Shown here: positions 33,492 to 41,629 of the stretch, piece by piece
Layout: each line of letters begins with the position of its first letter
Position numbering within the stretch: position 1 is the first letter of the stretch
Origin: JBLMZI01 sp050258755
Lineage (GTDB): Bacteria > Bacillota > Syntrophomonadia > Syntrophomonadales > DTU052
Direction of reading: 5' to 3'
DNA length: 64,000 nt
NCBI GenBank assembly: GCA_050258755.1
Contig: JBLMZI010000006.1
Span: forward strand, 186,001-250,000
Program-made: the position numbers and the translations under genes
The notes under the pieces: model-generated
Database searches by the model: none
What the model saw: only the letters and a program-made list of their open reading frames with translations
Told to the model about the DNA's origin: nothing

Positions 33492-34623
33492 CGCCAACAC
33501 CTCCTATGAACAGATTGAAATCATCAACATCGTTTTGCCGGTACTCCGGGTCCAGCATCCCCCAGACCGGTTCGCCGCCGCGCGGGGACCAGATGCGCTG
33601 AGGATTGGGGCAAATCGCCCGAATTGCCGATTCCTCGCTGGCAACGATGACAAAATCACCGTCTTCCGCCGATACCATCGGGCGCAGCTTGATCCGATCG
33701 TTCAAGGCCATCATACCGTTTGGGCCCCCGAGGATAATTGAAAACGGCCCATTCAGCAGCAGGGCCCCGTAGACTTCCCGAAGTTTCCGGACATGAGCGG
33801 CTTCGGCCGCCGGCAGCGCGGCAATCTCATTCCACAGCGGCGGGGCCACGACCGTCACCGCTTCGTCCAGCGACAAACCCTGCCGCCGGCAGAGCCAGTC
33901 GAACGCGTACGTTATGACCTCGGTGTCGGTCTGCAGACTGCAGCGATAACCGAACATCTCCAGCCAGCGCCGGTTGGCGTCGTACGAGGAGATTTCGCCG
34001 TTGTGCACGATGGTGGAATCCAGCAGCGCGAATGGATGGGCGCCACCCCACCAGCCGGGAGTATTCGTCGGAAAACGCCCATGCGAAGTCCACTGGTAAC
34101 CCTGATATTCATCCAGGCGGTAATATTCTGCAATGTCCTCCGGATAGCCGACACCTTTAAAAACGCCCATGTTTCGGCCGAAGGACACAATATAGACACC
34201 ATTCGGTTCCGCGTTGACCGCGGTCATAAAATTTGCCATGAAACTGCGCATGTCATCAACATGCAGCCGGTTCCATTCATTGGGGTGAACAAAGTAGCGC
34301 CAGATCAGCGGCGCCTGGCTGATTTTCAGTGTTTTCCGCACAGGCATCGGAGCGGCGTCAATGACATCATAATTACGATGCAGCTTCTCCTCAAAATTGC
34401 GCCGGCTTTCATTGTCTTCATAAAAAACATGCATGGCGTAGGCATCGCCCATCTCAGGGTAAATACCATATCCGGCAAAACCGCCGCCGAGGCCGTTTGA
34501 ACGGTCATGCATCATGGCGATACAGTTGGCAATCACCGAACCGCCGATCATTTCTTTTTTACGGTGAACGATCCCTGCGATCGCACAACCTGATGGTATG
34601 CGAATTTCTCCCTCTCGCTTCAT
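33472..34623 (-). CDS. Glutamate synthase amidotransferase-domain subunit (GltB1-like)
   Basis: Class II glutamine amidotransferase that releases ammonia from glutamine for the FMN subunit. About 383 residues. The nucleophile would be the Cys in IPSGCAIAGIVHRK at about residue 13, after removal of a short propeptide; further conserved parts are GGGFAGYGIYP, HGRFPTNTPGWWGGAHPF and VHNGEISSYDANRRWLE. The start used here has GAGGTGA about 6 nt upstream; an ATG seven codons earlier with AGGAAAG is equally defensible. It follows glnA after a hairpin. Confidence 0.93.
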   Translation of the reverse strand: MKREGEIRIPSGCAIAGIVHRKKEMIGGSVIANCIAMMHDRSNGLGGGFAGYGIYPEMGDAYAMHVFYEDNESRRNFEEKLHRNYDVIDAAPMPVRKTLKISQAPLIWRYFVHPNEWNRLHVDDMRSFMANFMTAVNAEPNGVYIVSFGRNMGVFKGVGYPEDIAEYYRLDEYQGYQWTSHGRFPTNTPGWWGGAHPFALLDSTIVHNGEISSYDANRRWLEMFGYRCSLQTDTEVITYAFDWLCRRQGLSLDEAVTVVAPPLWNEIAALPAAEAAHVRKLREVYGALLLNGPFSIILGGPNGMMALNDRIKLRPMVSAEDGDFVIVASEESAIRAICPNPQRIWSPRGGEPVWGMLDPEYRQNDVDDFNLFIGGVGGGQKPA

Positions 34624-34712
34624 TACGGTCACCTCTGTTCCCATGGCTTTCCTGCTTCATCGGGCTGTCGTACAGCTCCACCACACCAATCGGTCTCTCT
34701 TTTATCTAAGGG

Positions 34713-34758
34713 TTGGGTTTTCGGGGCGGTCCGCATGGAACCGCCCCGCTTGACCCAA
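34713..34758. other. Large hairpin between glnA and the GOGAT genes
   Basis: Nested inverted repeats GGGGCGGT/ACCGCCCC and, outside them, TTGGGT/ACCCAA form a strong stem-loop just after glnA. Neither strand has a following U-tract, so it is probably an mRNA-processing or stabilising structure rather than a full terminator, and could adjust the ratio of glnA to glutamate synthase mRNA. Confidence 0.55.
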
Positions 34759-34809
34759 ATACTCGAAAGCAATCACAATAAGGCCGGCACGGATCTGCCG
34801 CGCTTCGAT

Positions 34810-36144
34810 CTAGAAGCGGGACAGATAGGTCTCCAGTTCCCACTTGTGTACCGATGTGCGGTACTCGTCCCACTCGATCTTCTTGGCTTCAACCAGCTTT
34901 TCGTAGATGTGGCTCCCAAGCGCATTCTTGATCACTTCGTCCTTTGCCAGTTCGGCCATCGCTTCTTCGAGACTGCCTGGCAGGCTGGCGATCTTGTTGC
35001 GCTTACGCTCCGATTCAGACATATGATAAATGTTGCGGCCCATTTCCGCCGGCGGCAGAATCTTGTTTTGGATGCCATCCAGGCCGGCGGCCAGCATTGC
35101 GGTGATCGCGAGGTACGGGTTGCAGGACGGGTCCGGATTGCGGACCTCAATCCGGGTACCGGCGCCGCGCCGGGCCGGAACGCGAATCAGACAGCTGCGG
35201 TTCGCCTGGGACCAGGCGACGTAGACCGGCGCCTCATAGCCGGGAACCAACCGTTTGTACGAGTTCACGGTCGGATTGGTGACAGCCGCGAGCGCACGGG
35301 CGTGCTTCATGATGCCGCCGATATAGTAGCGGCAGGTAAGGCTGAGACCGTCCGGGTCTTTCGGATCATAAAATGCATTCTTACCATCCATGGTCGACAG
35401 CGACTGGTGGCAGTGCATCCCGGAACCGTTGATGCCGGTGATCGGTTTGGGCATAAACGTGGCATGCAGACCATGGCGCTGCGCAATGGAACGGACCACG
35501 AGCTTGAATGTAACAATCTTATCCGCAATGTTGAGCGCACGGTCATACTTGAAATCGATCTCATGCTGGCCCGGTGCGACTTCATGATGGGACGCCTCAA
35601 TTTCATAGCCCATGTCTTCCAGGGTCAGAACCATATCGCGGCGGGCATTTTCGCCGAGGTCGACCGGACCAAGGTCGAAGTAACCAGCGTCATCGTGCGT
35701 ATTCGTGGTCGGATTGCCGGCTTCGTCCTGCAGGAACATGAAAAATTCCGCTTCAGGGCCGACATTCATAACATAGCCCATTTCTTCAGCCTGTTTTTCA
35801 ATCCGTTTCAATGCCATGCGCGGGCAGCCTTCGAACGGCTTCATATCCTTGTCATAGACGTCACAGATCAGCCGAGCCACGTCCAGATTGGGCGAACGCC
35901 AGGGGAAGATCTGAAAAGTCGCCGGATCCGGAATCAAATACATGTCAGACTCTTCGATCCGAACAAAGCCTTCTATCGAAGAACCGTCAAACATCAATTC
36001 ATTGTCCAGCGCTTTATCCAGCTGACTGACTGGAATCGCCACATTCTTCAACTGACCCATCAGATCCGTGAACTGGAGGCGCACAAATTTCACGCCGCCC
36101 TCTTTTGCCTTTTCCAATACCGCTTTTTTTACGTTGCTTGCCAT
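34810..36144 (-). CDS. glnA: Glutamine synthetase type I
   Basis: ATP-dependent formation of glutamine from glutamate and ammonia. The 444-residue length and the absence of the adenylylation-site pattern fit the GSI-alpha form of Bacillota. Seen are RLQFTDLMGQLKNVAIPVSQ, FDGSSIEGF, GPEAEFFMF, HHEVAPGQHEIDFKY, the phosphate-site KPITGINGSGMHCHQS, and NPTVNSYKRLVPGYEAPVY. AAGGAGTGG precedes the ATG. It lies 70 bp behind the ANTAR regulator gene in one operon, known for nitR-glnA in clostridia. Confidence 0.98.
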   Translation of the reverse strand: MASNVKKAVLEKAKEGGVKFVRLQFTDLMGQLKNVAIPVSQLDKALDNELMFDGSSIEGFVRIEESDMYLIPDPATFQIFPWRSPNLDVARLICDVYDKDMKPFEGCPRMALKRIEKQAEEMGYVMNVGPEAEFFMFLQDEAGNPTTNTHDDAGYFDLGPVDLGENARRDMVLTLEDMGYEIEASHHEVAPGQHEIDFKYDRALNIADKIVTFKLVVRSIAQRHGLHATFMPKPITGINGSGMHCHQSLSTMDGKNAFYDPKDPDGLSLTCRYYIGGIMKHARALAAVTNPTVNSYKRLVPGYEAPVYVAWSQANRSCLIRVPARRGAGTRIEVRNPDPSCNPYLAITAMLAAGLDGIQNKILPPAEMGRNIYHMSESERKRNKIASLPGSLEEAMAELAKDEVIKNALGSHIYEKLVEAKKIEWDEYRTSVHKWELETYLSRF

Positions 36145-36214
36145 TACTCAACCACTCCTTCGCTGGGTTTTGATTATCGAAAGCTCACATTCGTTTTGGA
36201 GCTTCACAACCCGT

Positions 36215-36760
36215 TTATCCTCGATCGCTAATTATCAATTCAGCGACGGTCTTCAGCGGAATTCCTTTTTCCATACTGATCCGCTGCATCCATTTATGGG
36301 CCTCTTCTTCATTGAGCCCCTGCTTAAGCATCAGCAGCCCTTTTGCGATGTCCACCCGCTTTCGGGTTGCGATCTGGTTTCGAAGCCGGTCCACCTCCTT
36401 GGTTAACCGCTGACGTTTTTGGTGGTTCAGGATCACCGAGTTAATTGCCGGTATAATCGATCCTTCCGTGAACGGTCTCACCACATAAGCATATTCCCGG
36501 GTCAATGGATCGTTTTCACCAGCCAGCAGCAGGACCGGTGCGATGTTGTCCTCTTCGAGTACCATCGCGCACTGTCCGATTCGGCCCCCATCCAGTTGGA
36601 CATCCAGGATCACCAAATCCCCGGCAAGACTGCGTGCTTTCCGGAGCAAATCCGCCGCATTGGCGGCCTCCGCACAAATCTGAAAGCCGCAGCGAACCAG
36701 GATGTCACGAACTTCTCGCTTAATCACGCTGTTATTCGTGGCCAGGAGAACCTTTTTCAC
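36215..36760 (-). CDS. ANTAR-domain antiterminator response regulator (NitR-like)
   Basis: A 181-residue regulator: a receiver-like domain (VKKVLLATNNSVIKREVRDI, Asp in DLVILDVQLDGG) and a C-terminal ANTAR RNA-binding domain (RLRNQIATRKRVDIAKGLLM, NEEEAHKWMQRISMEKG). ANTAR proteins bind hairpins with A1/G4 hexaloops and stop terminators from forming. The receiver lacks the usual acidic pair after the first strand (TNN instead of DD/DE), so phosphorylation-independent control is likely, as in NitR/AmiR-type proteins. The GTG start has AGGGTGGTGA upstream. Located before glnA, and its own leader contains the predicted target. Confidence 0.93.
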   Translation of the reverse strand: MKKVLLATNNSVIKREVRDILVRCGFQICAEAANAADLLRKARSLAGDLVILDVQLDGGRIGQCAMVLEEDNIAPVLLLAGENDPLTREYAYVVRPFTEGSIIPAINSVILNHQKRQRLTKEVDRLRNQIATRKRVDIAKGLLMLKQGLNEEEAHKWMQRISMEKGIPLKTVAELIISDRG

Positions 36761-36840
36761 TGGATCACCACCCTTTTCTCGAACACCGGCTATCCTCGCC
36801 AACGGGCCTGGTCAGTCGACTTACAGCCCATGGCGGCAGA

Positions 36841-36891
36841 TATAAAAAAGAACGTCGTACACCGTGCGGCTTAAAAAGCACGTGCAGGACG
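36841..36891 (-). terminator. Terminator in the ANTAR-glnA leader
   Basis: The minus-strand RNA forms CGTC, a mismatch, TGCAC and GTGC paired with GCAC, GTGTA and GACG around a 10-nt loop, followed by TTCTTTTTTATA. It lies about 80 nt before the ANTAR start codon and 100 nt after the promoter, an attenuator position. Confidence 0.85.
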
Positions 36892-36900
36892 CCTTTGTCC
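36887..36900 (-). promoter_or_regulatory. ANTAR-type antiterminator hairpin in the ANTAR-glnA leader
   Basis: GGAC-[AAAGGC]-GTCC: 4-bp stem, hexaloop with A1 and G4, identical in loop to the hairpin in the glnB leader. Its 3' arm is part of the 5' arm of the terminator, so the two cannot form together. Upstream, GATTCC-TGAGC-GGAATC could be a first hairpin but its loop does not fit the A1/G4 rule. Confidence 0.62.
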
Positions 36901-36952
36901 AACCTTGATTCCGCTCAGGAATCTTATTGCGATGAAGAATGCAGTCGTTTGG

Positions 36953-36967
36953 TTCCACATAGTGGAA
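36953..36967. promoter_or_regulatory. IclR-type operator, downstream copy at the ANTAR-glnA promoter
   Basis: Perfect 15-bp palindrome TTCCAC-ATA-GTGGAA about 25-40 bp downstream of the predicted start site. Related copies lie upstream of this promoter and on both sides of the gdhA promoter. Confidence 0.75.
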
Positions 36968-36997
36968 TTAGATTTCATATTTCGCATCCTATATCTT

Positions 36998-37026
36998 ATT
37001 TTATGCATCCGCCGTTAGCATGTCAA
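36998..37026 (-). promoter_or_regulatory. Promoter of the ANTAR-glnA-GOGAT operon
   Basis: Minus-strand TTGACA (-35), exactly 17 bp, TAAAAT (-10): a near-consensus sigma-A promoter. It lies between the IclR gene and the ANTAR gene and is bracketed by two operator palindromes. Confidence 0.85.
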
Positions 37027-37036
37027 TGAAATTGCA

Positions 37037-37051
37037 TTTCACATCGTGGAA
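37037..37051. promoter_or_regulatory. IclR-type operator, upstream copy at the ANTAR-glnA promoter
   Basis: TTTCAC-ATC-GTGGAA, one change from the perfect palindrome, ending 11 bp upstream of the -35 box. Its centre is 84 bp from the downstream copy, eight helical turns. Confidence 0.75.
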
Positions 37052-37065
37052 TCGCACCGGTGTGG

Positions 37066-37887
37066 CTAGCCCACCCGCCATCCGCCGAAGTCCTGGCTCC
37101 CTAGTTCCGCGGAAATCCTTGCGGCAGCTTCCTTTAGCAAGCCCAGCTGCTTTTCAAACGGAAGCATCCGGGACACCGGACCTGACACGCTGATCGCCGC
37201 AACCACCTGGTTTTCATGGTTTCGAATTGGCACCGCGATGCAGAGTACCCCAATCTCGGTTTCTTCATTATCCACAGCAAAGCCCGCCAGTTTGATGGAC
37301 TTGAGGTCCGCCAGAAGCCTCGCCGGGTCGGTAATCGTTTTTTCGGTAAACCGTTCCAGCGCCAGCACCTTCACTTGAGTCTCCAGATCCGCCGTTTCCA
37401 GCTGAGCAAGCAAAATCTTTCCGGACCCGGTGCAATGAACCGGCATCCGGCTGCCGATGTTTGCAAAGCTTCGCATCATCCGAGGCGACTCAACCTGATC
37501 AATGCAGATCAATTCGGTATTGTGGTTGGTTCGTCCGAGGACGCACAGATTCGCGGTTTCCTGGCTCTCCCCGACCAGCCAGTGCATATGCGGCCGTACG
37601 ACGTGCTTCATATCCAGCGAATACAATGCCGCGCTGCCGATTTGAAAAGCCTTGATTCCCAACCGGTATTGGCCGGTATAGACATCCTGGCACGCAAATC
37701 CTTTCATAATCAGCGTAGCCAGCAGCCGGTGCGCAGTCGACAGCTTTAACCCACAAGCCTGGGCGATTTCCTTTAACGTCATCGGCTCGCGATTCGCTGC
37801 CATTTCCTCTAAAATCATCAAAGAACGCTCCACCGACTGAACACCGGTTCCCCGCCGCTTGTCACTGTCAAATTCCATGGGTTTCAC
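37066..37887 (-). CDS. IclR family transcriptional regulator (glnA-linked)
   Basis: A 273-residue regulator with the IclR winged helix (GVQSVERSLMILEEMA, LKEIAQACGLKLSTAHRLLATL) and the effector-binding GAF-like domain (GSRMPVHCTGSGKILLAQ, VAAISVSGPVSRM). IclR proteins bind pairs of palindromes as dimers of dimers and respond to small carboxylates. GTG start with GAGGTGA upstream. It lies directly before the ANTAR-glnA promoter whose operator pair it may occupy. It is about as similar in layout to the second IclR protein beside gdhA, so either could own the sites. Confidence 0.93.
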   Translation of the reverse strand: MKPMEFDSDKRRGTGVQSVERSLMILEEMAANREPMTLKEIAQACGLKLSTAHRLLATLIMKGFACQDVYTGQYRLGIKAFQIGSAALYSLDMKHVVRPHMHWLVGESQETANLCVLGRTNHNTELICIDQVESPRMMRSFANIGSRMPVHCTGSGKILLAQLETADLETQVKVLALERFTEKTITDPARLLADLKSIKLAGFAVDNEETEIGVLCIAVPIRNHENQVVAAISVSGPVSRMLPFEKQLGLLKEAAARISAELGSQDFGGWRVG

Positions 37888-38007
37888 TCTTCTCACCTCG
37901 ATTCTCCCGCGGTTTTCTTTCACCGGGTTTGATTCCCGGACGCTGTGTGCTTTTCAATTCCTTAAGCAATGCCTCCCTTCCGAACCCACCGGCCGTGTTC
38001 CCGGTTG

Positions 38008-40626
38008 TCAAGGGGCCCCTTGCACCGTATAGAACGAGGCGCGGCGCGCCTCAAGGTCAATATCAAGCCAACCTGCCTCACGAACCGGATCAAATTCGAT
38101 GACTTTGATGATTTCGGTCCAACGGTCCGCTTCCGGGAGATACCTGGGCAGGACATTGGGGGCCGACTTCAGCCATTCTCCGGCATAAGCAACCCCTTCG
38201 CGCCCAGGGTACAGGGCGACGTAAAAAATGTCCGTTTCCACAAGATCCTGAAAGAAGTGTGTCCCAAAAGAAACCTCCGGCATATACCCTTCGCGCAGAC
38301 CGGCCAACTCCACCAGGGCAAGCGTATTGCAGATTTCCGCAAAGGATACCGGCACGCCCAGCGATGGTGTACTGGTTCCCCACCGCCCAGGCCCGATTAA
38401 AACAAACGGATCCTGTTTACGGTCGGCAAAAAGGCGGTTCAAGCGGCCAACCAGTCGGGCGGTCTCGTATTTGTCGCGTTCGCTCAGACAGCCATAGGCA
38501 TCCGGGTCCACATAAATGACTTTTCCAACCCGCTCATACACTTCGCCGCCCATAAAACCATTATTGGTCGCAAACAGAACCCGCGCGGGCTGCACCCGTT
38601 CTTTTTGCGGCAAAACCCGCCGCCGCCCGGTCTGCATCGGCCGGCACTGCAGCAAGTTGACATGCACCTGATGGTCCGGATCAAAATTCACGGTAAACTC
38701 CACGTCAACCGGGTATTGATAAGCCTGTTCCAGCGTCTTTAACATTTTTTGCATCAATCCCGCAAACGGACTCTGGCCCAGAAGACGGTCAAAAGACAAG
38801 TACCACCGCAGTTCTTGCCCCAAGCCCAATTCCCGCATCCGATTCGAGGCATGATAATCCACAGAAGCAATCAGATCCCAGCTCCGGATGTCGTTTTTCA
38901 CGCTTTGAAGCCGATTAAGTTCTTCGGTTTCCTCCCGGTTGGCCGCCATATCAAGCAAATCGACTTTCCGCTGGGAGTATTTAATCTTCTCTTCGAGCGT
39001 TGCTTCCGGTCGAACCAGCGGTTGATCCAGCGGAACAATCCGGGGATGATCGTCTTCGACCCGGTCCACCGCCCGGGTGCCAAGCCCCATGACGAGCCGC
39101 ATCATCCCGGCTTCCGAATCAAGGCCTTCCCGCCAGACGTACAGGTTCCGCGACATTGCAACCCCGGCTAGATCCGGGAAGTAGTACCGGCCGCGATGCG
39201 CGCCCGATACGCGCTGCACCAGCAGGGCCATCTGTTCCTCCATTTGGGCCAGGCCGCGCTGCTGCCGGTAGGCCAGCGCGTCTTCGCTCATAGTGGAGGC
39301 AAAAACCTGTTTTACCGCCCGTTCAAAGGTCAGATAGCGTTCCTGCGGATCGGCCTGATTGACACAGAATACGCTGTCATATTTCCCGGCAAAAGCATTG
39401 CCAAACCCGTCTTCCAAAAGACTGCTGGAACGGACGATGATCGGCGCCTGTCCGTAGTAATCCAGCATCTCCATAAATTGTTCCTGGATTGGTACCGGAA
39501 ACTTACCATTTTGAATCTTCTCTCTCAGCTCAGCCGCGGCTGAAAAGTAGTGCTCAGGCTGTTTCTGTTTGAGCAGCAGCTTCCAGCAGCCGTTTTCGAC
39601 CAGGTAGGTGTAGTAGACATCGGATCCGATATAAAACGAATCGTGCGGCTCCATCCACTTGCGCCAGTTTTCCCGCGGATCATCGCGCAGGATATTGCGG
39701 GCCAACAGCATCCCCACGGTCTTTCCGCCAATATATCCCGTGCCGATCAGGCGGTTTTTAATCTGCAGCAAATCCTTCAGGGACAGATAATCCCGCGCAA
39801 CGCCCAGCACCCGTTCTTCCCGTCCGATCATCATCCGGCACAACTGGTCAATCATAGCCCGCATGGTTTCCGGGATAACCGTATGACCTGTTTCAATCTG
39901 CTTCAGCATTTCTTCAGCCCGCAGGATCACCCGATCCCAGTAATCAAGCTTGCGGCCGGAAGTGCCGACACCGGGGAACTGAATGTGAGCGAACAGCCGC
40001 GCGGCTTCAACACTGCTGGTGACCGGCTCATACTTTTCTCCGCTTTCAACGTGCGGAAGAAACATGGTCGGCGAATACCGGTTCCAGACTTTCAGCGGGT
40101 GGACACAGTACTTCCCGTTCGGGCAAGAGACATCCAGCATCAACTGGGTTGTTTCACGGATACGCGCAATCGTCTGGTGCGAATTCCGATGACGAAGCAC
40201 CGCAAAATAGGCGATTGTATCCAATTCAAAGAGATAGGGGCAGGTTACCCGAAAGAAGTTGCCAATCATCAGATCGGTTGCCCAGACTGACAGCAAATCG
40301 GAGAGTGAATCAAAAACATAGAAAACCCCCTCCCCTTCCTGGGACGCAATCGCATTTACCTGCATGGAGAACATCTCAAAACCCTGGTTCGGGTCCAGGT
40401 CGTATCGGACCACTTCGGAATTCTCCGGCACCACCGGGTCGTGTTGGCCGAAGCGAAGATAGACCACTCGACGCCTTTGCCGCAGTGCGTTTTCCACAAA
40501 CAGCCTGACGAAATACCGATAATCATGAATGCTGTCAACCTGCCAGACCACGTTATCGCCCAGCCGCAGCCAATCCAGGATCTCATCCAGCCCGCCTATC
40601 CCGGTTGATACTTTCTCAAGATTCAC
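38008..40626 (-). CDS. KaiC/RadA-like and PEP/pyruvate-binding domain fusion protein
   Basis: An 872-residue protein of unknown function. The N-terminus (about 1-215) resembles a KaiC/RecA-like domain (KVSTGIGGLDEILDWLRLGD) but lacks a GKT/GKS Walker A. The middle holds a PPDK/PEP-synthase N-terminal ATP-grasp domain (IIVRSSSLLEDGFGNAFAGK at about 410, VNLLQCRPMQ closing it near 670). The phospho-His swivel domain and PEP-binding barrel of true PEP synthase are absent; instead there is a C-terminal domain of about 190 residues (FVLIGPGRWGTSTPSLGVP). GTG start, AAGGGAG 8 nt upstream. It lies downstream of the second IclR gene but beyond a terminator. Confidence 0.75.
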   Translation of the reverse strand: MNLEKVSTGIGGLDEILDWLRLGDNVVWQVDSIHDYRYFVRLFVENALRQRRRVVYLRFGQHDPVVPENSEVVRYDLDPNQGFEMFSMQVNAIASQEGEGVFYVFDSLSDLLSVWATDLMIGNFFRVTCPYLFELDTIAYFAVLRHRNSHQTIARIRETTQLMLDVSCPNGKYCVHPLKVWNRYSPTMFLPHVESGEKYEPVTSSVEAARLFAHIQFPGVGTSGRKLDYWDRVILRAEEMLKQIETGHTVIPETMRAMIDQLCRMMIGREERVLGVARDYLSLKDLLQIKNRLIGTGYIGGKTVGMLLARNILRDDPRENWRKWMEPHDSFYIGSDVYYTYLVENGCWKLLLKQKQPEHYFSAAAELREKIQNGKFPVPIQEQFMEMLDYYGQAPIIVRSSSLLEDGFGNAFAGKYDSVFCVNQADPQERYLTFERAVKQVFASTMSEDALAYRQQRGLAQMEEQMALLVQRVSGAHRGRYYFPDLAGVAMSRNLYVWREGLDSEAGMMRLVMGLGTRAVDRVEDDHPRIVPLDQPLVRPEATLEEKIKYSQRKVDLLDMAANREETEELNRLQSVKNDIRSWDLIASVDYHASNRMRELGLGQELRWYLSFDRLLGQSPFAGLMQKMLKTLEQAYQYPVDVEFTVNFDPDHQVHVNLLQCRPMQTGRRRVLPQKERVQPARVLFATNNGFMGGEVYERVGKVIYVDPDAYGCLSERDKYETARLVGRLNRLFADRKQDPFVLIGPGRWGTSTPSLGVPVSFAEICNTLALVELAGLREGYMPEVSFGTHFFQDLVETDIFYVALYPGREGVAYAGEWLKSAPNVLPRYLPEADRWTEIIKVIEFDPVREAGWLDIDLEARRASFYTVQGAP

Positions 40627-40674
40627 GACGCCCACTCCCTTTCGCCGTTTTCTAGTATCTGGGATTTTAACCCA

Positions 40675-40725
40675 AGAAAAACAATATGGCGCCGACCGCC
40701 GGGAAATCCCGGCGAGCGACGCCAT
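40675..40725 (-). terminator. Terminator of the gdhA-iclR operon
   Basis: On the minus strand ATGGCG/CGCCAT encloses GCCGGG/CCCGGC, and the 3' side runs into ATTGTTTTTCTT. It separates the IclR gene from the KaiC-PEP-binding gene. Confidence 0.75.
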
Positions 40726-40771
40726 CGTCACAAGCTAACTGGAAAGTGAATTCAATTGGATCCGTATCGGT

Positions 40772-41599
40772 TTATTCGCCCTTGTAACCCATCTTTTCGG
40801 AGATCTTCCGGGCGGTATCCGTGACCACAGAAATCAGTTCCTGATTGATATACGCCGTTGTCATCCGCATACTCGGGCCGGAGACACTGATCGCCGCAAC
40901 CACCCTGCCTTCGTGATTCTTGATCGGTGCCGCAACACAGCGCACGCCTTCGTCCCGTTCGCACAGGTCCAGCGCAAATCCATCACTGCGAACCCGCTGC
41001 AGTTCACGCGCCAAAACCTTCGGATCGGTAATGGTATCATTGGTAAACCGCTGCAGATCAGCAGTTTCCAGGTACTCTGCCAGTTCTTCGTCAGTAAGCC
41101 CGGCCAGCAGGGCTTTCCCGGATCCGGTGCAGTGCGCCGGACCCCGGCTGCCAACCTTGGCAAACATTCGGACGACAACAATATTGTTGGATTCCAGCTG
41201 GTCCACATAGACGACTTCGCCGCGATCCAGGATCGCCAGATTAACGGTTTCGTTATACCGATCCAATAGATCCCGCATATACGGACTCGCAAGTTTCCGA
41301 ACATCCACGGCATAAGTTGCGGTTGCCCCAATATAATAGAGCTTCATCCCCAGCTTATACCGGCTCTGATCGTCCTGATCCACAAATCCGCGTGTCATCA
41401 GTGTGCCTAACAGCCGATGAGCGGTGCTTGGCTTTAAATCCACCTTATTCGCCAGATCGCCGAGATGCATCGGCGCGCCTTCATCGGCCAGGGCTTCGAT
41501 AATACTCAAAGCCCTTTCAACCGATTGTACCGTCTTGGCTTCATCGCCTTGCGATTCCGCTTCGTCGAAACTCTTTTTTGCTGGTATCCGTGTTGCCAT
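40772..41599 (-). CDS. IclR family transcriptional regulator (gdhA-linked)
   Basis: A 275-residue IclR protein: winged helix TVQSVERALSIIEALADE and LANKVDLKPSTAHRLLGTL, effector domain GSRGPAHCTGSGKALLAG and VVAAISVSGPSMRM. It is a paralogue of the regulator beside glnA, with the same domain plan and length. It starts 30 bp after gdhA, so it is cotranscribed with it from the operator-flanked promoter and could form a feedback loop. Confidence 0.94.
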   Translation of the reverse strand: MATRIPAKKSFDEAESQGDEAKTVQSVERALSIIEALADEGAPMHLGDLANKVDLKPSTAHRLLGTLMTRGFVDQDDQSRYKLGMKLYYIGATATYAVDVRKLASPYMRDLLDRYNETVNLAILDRGEVVYVDQLESNNIVVVRMFAKVGSRGPAHCTGSGKALLAGLTDEELAEYLETADLQRFTNDTITDPKVLARELQRVRSDGFALDLCERDEGVRCVAAPIKNHEGRVVAAISVSGPSMRMTTAYINQELISVVTDTARKISEKMGYKGE

Positions 41600-41629
41600 T
41601 CTATACCCCAGTTACTTTCGTGTTTTGGA

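Noticed and set aside
34713..34758. Intrinsic terminator ending glnA transcription
   Set aside because: The stem is strong but no U-tract follows on either strand, so it is described only as a hairpin.
37268..37276. Isolated TTATCCACA in the glnA-linked IclR gene
   Set aside because: A single copy inside a coding region, explained by the codons for Val-Asp-Asn; expected by chance at about this frequency. The same applies to 58806-58814 in cheA.
38008..40626. Annotation as phosphoenolpyruvate synthase
   Set aside because: Only the ATP-grasp domain is present; the phospho-His swivel and PEP-binding barrel are missing.
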